Positions 1 to 6,026 of a DNA stretch of 20,111 nucleotides are shown here, in pieces (within the stretch, counting starts at the first letter, position 1; each line of letters opens with the position of its first letter). This stretch comes from Christensenella sp. UBA1224. GTDB lineage: Bacteria; Bacillota; Clostridia; Christensenellales; Aristaeellaceae. The stretch lies in the NCBI GenBank assembly GCA_002309235.1, contig DBXA01000167.1, positions 42,644 through 62,754 on the forward strand, written 5' to 3'. The position numbers were made by a program, and so were the translations under genes. The notes under the pieces are model-generated. The model ran no database searches and was not told the DNA's origin. It saw only the letters and a list, made by a program, of their open reading frames with translations.

Positions 1-314
1 GCCATGGAAGCGGAAATGATATCCGGGTAGTCGCCGGAGCTCAGCAGAGTGTTGAGCTTGGTCTGAGCATCATCAGAGGTAGCTGTGATAAAATGCAGCT
101 TGACGCCCATTTCTTCCTCAATATGGGCTGTCATGCGGTTGGACTCTGCATCAAGTGCTTCGACATTGACTGTCAGCGGCTGGAAAATGCTCAGTTCAAC
201 CGTCTCTCCTTCGGGGACGATACGACTGCTTTCCGGTTTGTCGTAAGTAGCAAAGGCGGAAACCGCGCTTAGGCACATCACGAGCACCAGAAAGAGGGAT
301 GCCAGTTTCTTCAT
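1..314 (-). CDS. Extracellular solute-binding protein of a sugar-type ABC importer, N-terminal part (cut by window edge)
   Basis: Only the first ~104 residues are present; the gene continues beyond position 1. The protein starts with a Sec signal peptide (MKK, then a hydrophobic run, then SAVSAFA), with cleavage likely after residue 22. After it come a strand typical of family 1 binding proteins (ELSIFQPL), and later EEEMGVKLHF and NTLLSSGDYPDII, the usual pattern of sugar-binding lipoproteins next to LplB/YtcP permeases. There is no lipobox: the one cysteine, at residue 14, lies inside the hydrophobic core and is preceded by Met. I chose ATG at 314 because AAAGGAG stands 10 bases before it; an in-frame ATG at 320 is only 4 bases from it. 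The gene lies 57 bases downstream of the permease ending at 372 and should be the third gene of that operon. The substrate cannot be told from the sequence. Confidence 0.85.
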   Translation of the reverse strand, partial: MKKLASLFLVLVMCLSAVSAFATYDKPESSRIVPEGETVELSIFQPLTVNVEALDAESNRMTAHIEEEMGVKLHFITATSDDAQTKLNTLLSSGDYPDIISASM

Positions 315-342
315 GGTCATAGATCTCCTTTCATATTTTCAA

Positions 343-359
343 CCCGGACAGAGACCGGG
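343..359 (-). other. GC-rich intercistronic stem-loop
   Basis: CCCGG and CCGGG arms (343-347 and 355-359) enclose a 7-base loop in the short gap between the second permease and the binding-protein gene. No U-tract follows on the minus strand (TTGAAAAT), so it is not a good terminator. In many binding-protein operons such a hairpin protects or separates the binding-protein message; that role here is inference. Confidence 0.4.
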
Positions 360-371
360 CTGGAATCAACG

Positions 372-1274
372 TCAACCCTTCACCGCACCAATCATCATAC
401 CTTTGGTAAAGTACTTCTGAACAAAGGGGTAAAGCACCATCATAGGAAGAGCGCCGACGACAATGACGGAATATTTGATCAGTTCCATCGCATTCGTCAT
501 TTCCACCAGTTGATCATCGCTGATCATGGAAAGCTGGTCCGCAGATATCTTGGAAAGCATCAGGATATCGCGCAGTACCTGCTGCAAGGTATATTTGTTC
601 GGGTCATTCAGATAGAGCAGGCCGCGCATAAAGCCGTTCCAATGACCCACACCATTGAAAAGCACCATGACCGCGATCACAGGCTTTGCAAGAGGCAGCG
701 CCATCCGGAAGAAAAAGCGAATATTGGAACAGCCGTCAATGTTGGCCGCTTCCAGCATTTCATTCGGTATATTCGATTGGAAATAGGTTTTCACAATAAT
801 CATGTTGTATGCCGAAAAGCCAAAGGGTATGATCAGAGCCAGACGTGAATTGATCATACCCAGGTCTTTCACAAGCAGGTAATTCGGAATGATGCCTCCC
901 GAAAAGAACATAGTGAACGTGAAATACAGAGCGATCAGATTTTTACCGGGAAATGCCCTGCGCGAAAGGGGATAAGCAGCAAGCATCAGAAGACATACGT
1001 TAACTGCCGTTCCGCCCAATGTATAAAGGGTAGAATTCAGGAAGCTCTGCATGATCATGCTGTGCCGGAACACTGCCTTATAGCCATCCAGCGTAAAGTG
1101 CACCGGGTAAAGCCAGACCTGCTTGGTAGCGACCGCGTATGCCGAGCTGAAAGATGCGGAGATAACGTAGATCAACGGATAGAGTACGATCAGCGTCAAA
1201 AAAGTCAGCACAGCGTACGTAGTGATATAAAAGGATCTGTCACCTGCTGTATCATTTCTCCTGCCAAATGCCAT
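372..1274 (-). CDS. Carbohydrate ABC transporter permease, YtcP/LplC (MalG-like) type
   Basis: This 300-residue integral membrane protein is one half of the channel of a type I (MalFGK-like) sugar importer. It has an N-terminal membrane segment (about residues 19-42), further hydrophobic segments, and the cytoplasmic EAA loop (EAANIDGC, about residues 175-182) that docks the ATPase. The ending KYFTKGMMIGAVKG is characteristic of this permease family. I placed the start at ATG 1274 because AAGGAGG stands 8 bases upstream; the frame stays open to 1328, but that extension overlaps the upstream permease and lacks a comparable site. It follows that permease by 13 bases, so the two are co-transcribed. 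No ATPase gene is in the window; in Firmicutes such systems commonly share an MsmX-type ATPase encoded elsewhere. Confidence 0.93.
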   Translation of the reverse strand: MAFGRRNDTAGDRSFYITTYAVLTFLTLIVLYPLIYVISASFSSAYAVATKQVWLYPVHFTLDGYKAVFRHSMIMQSFLNSTLYTLGGTAVNVCLLMLAAYPLSRRAFPGKNLIALYFTFTMFFSGGIIPNYLLVKDLGMINSRLALIIPFGFSAYNMIIVKTYFQSNIPNEMLEAANIDGCSNIRFFFRMALPLAKPVIAVMVLFNGVGHWNGFMRGLLYLNDPNKYTLQQVLRDILMLSKISADQLSMISDDQLVEMTNAMELIKYSVIVVGALPMMVLYPFVQKYFTKGMMIGAVKG

Positions 1275-1287
1275 GTGCAGCACCTCC

Positions 1288-2241
1288 TTATATGATGCCG
1301 CTTCCGGACACACGCTTTGACAGGGCATTGGTCAGCATAACAAGGATGAAGGAAACTCCATTCTGAAAAAGCCCTACCGCTGTAGAATAAGAAAAGTCCG
1401 GACGTTTGTTGGTCAAACCGACACTGTAGACGTAGGTTGATATGATCTCCGATACGGAAATATTGGTAGGCGTCTGCATCAGGAACACTTTTTCAAATCC
1501 AACCGATAGAAGGGAGCCCATCCTGAGTATCAGCATGATGACAATCGTCGGAAGTATGCCGGGAAAATCAATATGCCAGACGCGCTGCCACATGTTGGCG
1601 CCATCAACACTTGCTGCTTCGTGCAACTGCAGGTCTACCGTTGACAAGGCTGATATGTAAATGATCGCATCATAACCGGCATTCTGCCAGACACCGCTCC
1701 ATACATAGAGATGTCTGAACGCATCCGGCGCACCCATAAAATCCTTTGGTTTTCCCCCAAGCACTTCCACCAGGCGGTTCACCAACCCGAACTGCAGATT
1801 AAACAGCTGCGACATAATGGAAACGATAATCACTGTAGAAAGGAAATGCGGGGCGTAACTGATCATTTGCACTGTTTTGCGAAATTTATTACTGCGAATA
1901 TGATTCAGACCTATAGCAAGCAGGATCGGTATCGGAAATCCCGCCATAAGGCTGTATAAGCTGAGCAAGATCGTATTCCAGATGATCTGCCAGCATTTTG
2001 CGTTGGAAAAGAAGCGTTCGAACTGATACATGCCTATCCAGGGACTGTTGAAGATGCCGCCTTTGATGGTATACTTTTTGAACGCGAGCGTAACGCCGTA
2101 CATAGGTATGTAATTGAAAATAAACACATATACCACAGGTATCAAAAGAAGAACATACAGCCCCGCATTGAGGCGTATATCTCTCAAAAGCTTTCTCGAA
2201 CGAAACGCCGTATTCGGTTTCGCCATATTCCTAAGCTGCAT
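1288..2241 (-). CDS. ABC transporter permease, LplB (MalF-like) type
   Basis: This 317-residue protein is the partner permease of the importer. It shows the LplB signature: a first membrane segment near residues 27-45 followed by NYIPMYGVTLAFKKY, a GFPIPILLAI segment near 101-110, SYAPHFLSTVI near 128-138, and the EAA loop at about 208-214 (EAASVDG) followed by HIDFPGILP. GGAGG stands 6 bases before ATG 2241; a second in-frame ATG at residue 6 lacks such spacing. It is the first gene of the leftward operon, which runs permease, permease, binding protein, and has a promoter at 2334-2362. It is probably controlled by the divergently encoded GntR/LacI hybrid regulator. The solute is unknown: the family takes mostly oligosaccharides, while the neighbouring phosphodiesterase raises the possibility of a glycerophosphodiester. 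Confidence 0.93.
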   Translation of the reverse strand: MQLRNMAKPNTAFRSRKLLRDIRLNAGLYVLLLIPVVYVFIFNYIPMYGVTLAFKKYTIKGGIFNSPWIGMYQFERFFSNAKCWQIIWNTILLSLYSLMAGFPIPILLAIGLNHIRSNKFRKTVQMISYAPHFLSTVIIVSIMSQLFNLQFGLVNRLVEVLGGKPKDFMGAPDAFRHLYVWSGVWQNAGYDAIIYISALSTVDLQLHEAASVDGANMWQRVWHIDFPGILPTIVIMLILRMGSLLSVGFEKVFLMQTPTNISVSEIISTYVYSVGLTNKRPDFSYSTAVGLFQNGVSFILVMLTNALSKRVSGSGII

Positions 2242-2333
2242 CTTTTTCCTCCAGACGCCTCGGTACGATGATTTTTACTGCTGATTCATCTGTCAGAATC
2301 AGAGTTCGGATATTCACAAACAGTTATAAGATT

Positions 2334-2362
2334 ATAATATCATGTGCTCATTTCATTGTCAA
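2334..2362 (-). promoter_or_regulatory. Sigma-A type promoter of the leftward ABC operon
   Basis: On the minus strand TTGACA (2362-2357) and TATTAT (2339-2334) are separated by exactly 17 bases. This predicts a transcript start near 2327 and a leader of about 86 bases to the first permease. The near-consensus form suggests a strong promoter held down by a repressor rather than one needing an activator. Confidence 0.7.
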
Positions 2363-2383
2363 TACAGGTCATATATCTATTTA

Positions 2384-2393
2384 GAACATGTAT
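2384..2393. promoter_or_regulatory. Candidate operator half (GAACATGTAT), permease side
   Basis: The octamer ACATGTAT (2386-2393) is identical to the core of the palindrome at 2509-2520 and lies about 24 bases upstream of the -35 box of the leftward promoter. It is a plausible site for the adjacent GntR/LacI hybrid repressor. Assignment rests only on repetition and position. Confidence 0.35.
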
Positions 2394-2508
2394 CGCAAGA
2401 TTCATTATTCTTTTTCCGAATATTTTCACATGAACAACATATTTTCCAAAGAGCTTTCAAATTCCTTTGTATAGTCACTCAGCCCCATTACAAATCATGT
2501 CAGATATA

Positions 2509-2520
2509 AATACATGTATT
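2509..2520. promoter_or_regulatory. Candidate operator: perfect 12-bp palindrome AATACATGTATT
   Basis: A perfect 12-bp palindrome lies 28 bases upstream of the -35 box of the regulator promoter. A related direct repeat follows: CATGTATTATTT at 2514-2525 recurs as CATGTTGTATTATTT at 2531-2545, just before that promoter. GntR-type dimers bind short AT-rich palindromes of this kind, so this is the best candidate for the operator of the regulator at 2766. Binding is not shown. Confidence 0.45.
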
Positions 2521-2548
2521 ATTTTTCAAGCATGTTGTATTATTTCTG

Positions 2549-2577
2549 TTGACACATCTATCAAACGCTGGTAAAAT
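2549..2577 (+). promoter_or_regulatory. Sigma-A type promoter of the gntR-family regulator and phosphodiesterase
   Basis: TTGACA (2549-2554) and TAAAAT (2572-2577) are separated by 17 bases, matching the consensus at 11 of 12 positions. The start should fall near 2584, leaving an unusually long leader of about 180 bases before the regulator's ATG. Confidence 0.75.
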
Positions 2578-2730
2578 GAGCAAGAAAGATATCGTAATAT
2601 GTTTTTTAGGCGCACGGTCTAGGAGTTATCTTTCAAGACAATATTGCTTGCGTCTTTCTTTTCATATATTGTAGGAAACCCTTCAAACAGATTATCAGGC
2701 ACCGGGACGACAGTTATGAATATGTGATAT

Positions 2731-2751
2731 TTCTTCCAAAGATCGGAAGAA
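2731..2751 (+). promoter_or_regulatory. Hairpin directly before the regulator's ribosome binding site
   Basis: TTCTTCC (2731-2737) and GGAAGAA (2745-2751) form a 7-bp stem with a 7-base loop. One base later begins GGAGG (2753-2757), the ribosome binding site of the regulator gene. It may act as an RNA structure that influences initiation or as a DNA palindrome for autoregulation. Confidence 0.4.
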
Positions 2752-2765
2752 CGGAGGCTGAGTAA

Positions 2766-3881
2766 ATGCGTTCACCAAAGAGATTTATCCCCCGTTATCA
2801 GGTCATCTATACCGAACTGAAGAGTAAGATCGCCGACGGAACTTATTCTCCCAATACACAACTGCCTATTGAGCGTGAACTGTGCAAAGCATATGGTTCA
2901 GAACGCATCACCATACGAAAAGCGCTTGACCTGCTCGTCCAAGATGGTTTGATCTACAAACGGGCAGGAGTCGGTTCATTTGTCAGGGACCAAACGTTAG
3001 AAGCCGAAGCTCCTGCCGTCTCCGCCGTCTCAAACAATATTCTGTTTTTGATGCGGAAAAACTCCAACGATATCCACCATAATCCCAGTGCGCTCAACTC
3101 TATGCTGTTCTTTTCCATGGAACACATCTGTAAAGCAAAAGGCTACAGCCTTTTATATGTTTCTATCGACGAAAATGACGACATACTGAATGTGATCAAC
3201 AGCAATAACGCCTGCGGTGTTTTTCTCGTAAGCACTTTCCCGGAGAAGAGTTATGAGATCACAGCCCATAGCGGCATACCTGCAATCTGTGTCAACCATT
3301 TTCATCCGGATCTCATCTCTGTTCTGCCGGACAATATGGGCGGTGCACAGCGAGCCGTACGGCATCTGATCAGCCTCGGCCATAAACGGATCGCGTATAT
3401 CAACGGTATCCCTGATGCACAGAATGCGATCGAACGCTACGACGGTTACCGACGTGTACTGGCCGAATCCGGTCTGGCTCGTGATCCGGCAATTGTTGTT
3501 GACGGTTTATGGACCTACGACGGAGGGAAGCAGGCAATGGAGATTCTCCTTCAGCTTCCTGAACGTCCAACCGCTGTATTTGCCGCCAGCGATATGATGG
3601 CTATAGGCGCGATGGAAGCCGCCCGGCTTCACGGAATCAACTTACCGCAGGATATCAGTTTTATCGGTTTTGATGGGATCGATGCATGTAAATTCTGTTC
3701 TCCGCAGCTATCAAGCATCCTATCCGACCCAATGCAAATGGCGCGGATCTCCTTTCTTCACCTGATGATGCTGATCAATAAGACAAATGAAACCGGAGAT
3801 TGCTTTGTAGTCCGTCTGCCTACCATCTTACAGGAACGCGCATCCTGCAGCTTAAGAAAAGAATCCTTTGCCAAAGTATGA
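2766..3881 (+). CDS. GntR-family transcriptional regulator with LacI-type sugar-sensing domain
   Basis: This 371-residue protein joins an N-terminal GntR winged helix-turn-helix (about residues 8-75: LPIERELCKAYGSERITIRKALDLL, then a GVGSFV wing) to a periplasmic-binding-protein-like effector domain (about 92-365) of LacI/GalR type. Typical effector-domain signatures are LISLGHKRIAYINGIPDA, FAASDMMAIGAMEAARLHG and ISFIGFDGID. This is the architecture of Bacillus AraR, which releases its operators on binding a sugar. GGAGG stands 8 bases before ATG 2766. It is transcribed divergently from the permease-permease-binding protein operon and upstream of the phosphodiesterase, so it most likely represses both and responds to the imported solute or a breakdown product. 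The inducer cannot be read from the sequence. Confidence 0.93.
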   Translation: MRSPKRFIPRYQVIYTELKSKIADGTYSPNTQLPIERELCKAYGSERITIRKALDLLVQDGLIYKRAGVGSFVRDQTLEAEAPAVSAVSNNILFLMRKNSNDIHHNPSALNSMLFFSMEHICKAKGYSLLYVSIDENDDILNVINSNNACGVFLVSTFPEKSYEITAHSGIPAICVNHFHPDLISVLPDNMGGAQRAVRHLISLGHKRIAYINGIPDAQNAIERYDGYRRVLAESGLARDPAIVVDGLWTYDGGKQAMEILLQLPERPTAVFAASDMMAIGAMEAARLHGINLPQDISFIGFDGIDACKFCSPQLSSILSDPMQMARISFLHLMMLINKTNETGDCFVVRLPTILQERASCSLRKESFAKV

Positions 3882-3931
3882 GCTGGCCTTCATCTCCATC
3901 CAGTATACTGAACAGTTCGGAGGAGCGCACC

Positions 3932-4816
3932 GTGATCAACATTGTAAGCAGTTATACCGGCCCCATGAGATTTGCCCACAGAGGTGTGACGCAAAAGGCA
4001 CCGGAGAACACCTTAGGAGCGTTTCAGGCAGCTGTCGATGCAGGCTATGAAGGGATCGAGCTGGATATCCGCATGTCGAAGGACGGCGAGATCGTAATAT
4101 GTCATGACAGCCATTTCGCACGCCTGACATGCGGCCACCCGACCGGCTACTGCATACGGCATCTGGCAGATATGACCTGGGAAGAGCTGAGCCGCATCGA
4201 GATCCCCTATGCGCTGCATCTGCTGCCGGAGGAGCTTCCTCCTTACTCCGAAAATGAAGACCTGGCCCAGGTCCCCTGGCAGGTGCTTGGCGATTACGAA
4301 AAAGCCTATAAAACGGAGCCCCGCATGGCGCATCTCATGCGCTTTCAGGATTTCGACAAGTGGCTTCAGGCACAGGACCGCAGGATAACGGTAGAAGTCG
4401 AATTCTGTGCCCCCGGCATGACGGATAAGATGCTGCGGATACTGGATACATCCCCCAACAGGGAAGATTACATCCTTTTTTCCGGGCATAAAGACATCAT
4501 AGACGACATGCAGGAAACTTGTCTGAGAGAAGGAAAGCCCAAGGGCATACGCCTTGGCGCCAATATACGCGCCTTCACGCAGGAAGCAAAGGAATACATA
4601 CGGGGCAAGGACCTGTTTGAGATCGGTCTGAACGACAGGAAATACAAGAGGGAAGATGTCCGGTACCTGAACGACCGAGGCATACAGGTATTCTCCAACC
4701 TGGGGGATTATCCCCTCTGGTGGGAGGAAATGTGCCGGACCGGCGCACTGGGCTTCAAGACAAATTATGCGGCCGCCTTTACAAAATGGTGGATGCAGAA
4801 GGCCAAAGAAGTCTGA
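3932..4816 (+). CDS. Glycerophosphodiester phosphodiesterase (GDPD/UgpQ family)
   Basis: This cytoplasmic TIM-barrel enzyme is predicted to hydrolyse glycerophosphodiesters to glycerol-3-phosphate and an alcohol. Catalytic motifs are intact: His16-Arg17 (FAHRG), the APENT segment, Glu43 and Asp45 (GIELDIRMSKDG), and His58 (VICHD). The C-terminal part (IQVFSNLGDYPLWWEE, then ALGFKTNYAAAF) matches the last strands of the barrel. There is no signal peptide. I chose GTG 3932 because GGAGGAG stands 6 bases upstream and the product begins shortly before the first catalytic strand. An ATG at 3878 overlaps the regulator's stop codon (ATGA) but has no ribosome binding site and adds 18 low-complexity residues. 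Co-transcription with the regulator, and divergence from an importer, suggest that it processes the imported compound. It ends 4 bases from the convergent acetyltransferase gene. Confidence 0.9.
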   Translation: MINIVSSYTGPMRFAHRGVTQKAPENTLGAFQAAVDAGYEGIELDIRMSKDGEIVICHDSHFARLTCGHPTGYCIRHLADMTWEELSRIEIPYALHLLPEELPPYSENEDLAQVPWQVLGDYEKAYKTEPRMAHLMRFQDFDKWLQAQDRRITVEVEFCAPGMTDKMLRILDTSPNREDYILFSGHKDIIDDMQETCLREGKPKGIRLGANIRAFTQEAKEYIRGKDLFEIGLNDRKYKREDVRYLNDRGIQVFSNLGDYPLWWEEMCRTGALGFKTNYAAAFTKWWMQKAKEV

Positions 4817-4820
4817 GCGA

Positions 4821-5987
4821 TCACACCCGGTCAAGCGTATTCCAGCCCAGCGGGAGAGGGAAATAAGCCGCCGCTATCTCCCTGATGCCGGCAGGGATCT
4901 CCTTTACAGCGTATGGCGGCAGCATGCCGAACAGGAAACGCGCCGCTTCCCCCGGCGAGAGGAGGAAGGACGCTTTCCCTTCCTCTCGAACAGCCGTGAT
5001 ATCGCCTTTTTCAACCGCGATATGCAGCGTTCCGTATCCTTCGATCCCTATATCGATCTCGCCGTCGGGCAATGGGGTGAGAAGGTTCTTCAATTTCAGG
5101 AGCGCATGCGCCACCCTGTCCCAGCGCCTGATATAAAACAGGGAAGGCGTGCTCACATTCCAGTTCTCGCATAATGGCTGCAGCTCCCGGAGCAATGCCG
5201 CCTCCCACGGGGCGACAGACACGGTGAGCGAGCCGATATTTCTGAACGCGAGCCATGCGCACAGCATCTCTGCGGTACGCGCCGCTGTATCCGCGCCTGC
5301 TTCCTCCACTGTCTTCCCATCCGGAGAAGCTGTCAGATAACCGACGGGCTGCCCATCGGATATCGCGATCCAGGGAACATTCCGCCAGGCAGTGAGTGAA
5401 TCGTAGAAAACCGTCTCATTGATGCGGTCCACCCACATGCCGCCTTTTTCGAAGATCCCCTTCGCAAAAAGGAGCTTCTCCGCGTCTGCCCTTTCGATCC
5501 TCCCGAAGGTGATGCCGCTTTGAAACATCCCCCTGTAATATCTGAGGATGTTATGGGCCGTAAGCGTAAAGGTATACTCGACGCCCGCAGGCTCATACCC
5601 GTACAGTGAGTACCTGTGCCGCTTGCCGCCGAGTCTGGCGGCATCCACATCCAACTCGGCAAGCTTCCGTATGGCTTCCTTGAGGAGCACCGTCATATAC
5701 CCCTTTCCCGTATCAAGGGGATGCGTCGCGACATTGCCCATGGTCGAAAACAGAAGCTTCTCCCCGGCTGTATATACCGTAAGAGGGTAGACGCCCACTA
5801 AGGACCGTATCTTTCCCCCGACCTTCAGCGCGAGGTGTCTGTTCATGAAAGCGCCGTCATATTCCCACATCTTGGGCAGCATTTCCCGAAAATCGTGCGG
5901 TGACCCGGCCATGCTGTACACCATATTCAGGAAATCCAGCGCCTCCGGGGCATCCTTCCGTTCCAGCCATTCCAATGAATACTCCAC
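4821..5987 (-). CDS. GNAT-family N-acetyltransferase, Eis-like
   Basis: This protein of about 388 residues has the length and layout of Eis-type enhanced acetyltransferases. An N-terminal GNAT domain carries the acetyl-CoA loop (VATHPLDTGKGYMTVLLKEAI, about residues 86-106, with GKGY in place of the usual RxxGxG/A). A second GNAT-like half and a C-terminal sterol-carrier-like domain follow (IDIGIEGYGTLHIAVEKGD onward). I favour GTG 5987: GAGG stands 8 bases upstream and the product begins MEYSLEWLERKDAP, a normal GNAT opening. GTG 6017 would add 10 residues but has only a poor GAGAG-type site. It follows the DUF5107 gene closely and is probably its operon partner. The acceptor amine is unknown; a metabolite or aminoglycoside-like substrate is possible. 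Confidence 0.85.
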   Translation of the reverse strand: MEYSLEWLERKDAPEALDFLNMVYSMAGSPHDFREMLPKMWEYDGAFMNRHLALKVGGKIRSLVGVYPLTVYTAGEKLLFSTMGNVATHPLDTGKGYMTVLLKEAIRKLAELDVDAARLGGKRHRYSLYGYEPAGVEYTFTLTAHNILRYYRGMFQSGITFGRIERADAEKLLFAKGIFEKGGMWVDRINETVFYDSLTAWRNVPWIAISDGQPVGYLTASPDGKTVEEAGADTAARTAEMLCAWLAFRNIGSLTVSVAPWEAALLRELQPLCENWNVSTPSLFYIRRWDRVAHALLKLKNLLTPLPDGEIDIGIEGYGTLHIAVEKGDITAVREEGKASFLLSPGEAARFLFGMLPPYAVKEIPAGIREIAAAYFPLPLGWNTLDRV

Positions 5988-6026
5988 AGGATACACCTCT
6001 TTCGTGAAAAGCTGCACCGTTCTCTC

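Larger units (their letters stand above)
2242..2765. promoter_or_regulatory. Divergent AT-rich regulatory region
   Basis: This 524-base gap separates the leftward permease operon from the rightward regulator gene and holds no credible gene. It is visibly more AT-rich than the flanking genes. It contains one promoter in each direction, at least two ACATGTAT-type motifs, a roughly 180-base 5' leader for the regulator gene with an 8-bp inverted repeat (AAGAAAGA at 2582-2589, TCTTTCTT at 2653-2660), and a hairpin touching the regulator's ribosome binding site. These parts are listed separately. Confidence 0.8.

Noticed and set aside
2739..2752. Sequence AGATCGGAAGAAC resembling a sequencing adapter
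   Set aside because: The match to the common adapter stops after 11 bases. The bases form one arm of a palindrome next to a functional ribosome binding site, and the flanking sequence is continuous.
4013..4834. Minus-strand open frame of 273 codons across the phosphodiesterase gene
   Set aside because: Antisense shadow; the plus strand holds the conserved phosphodiesterase catalytic residues.
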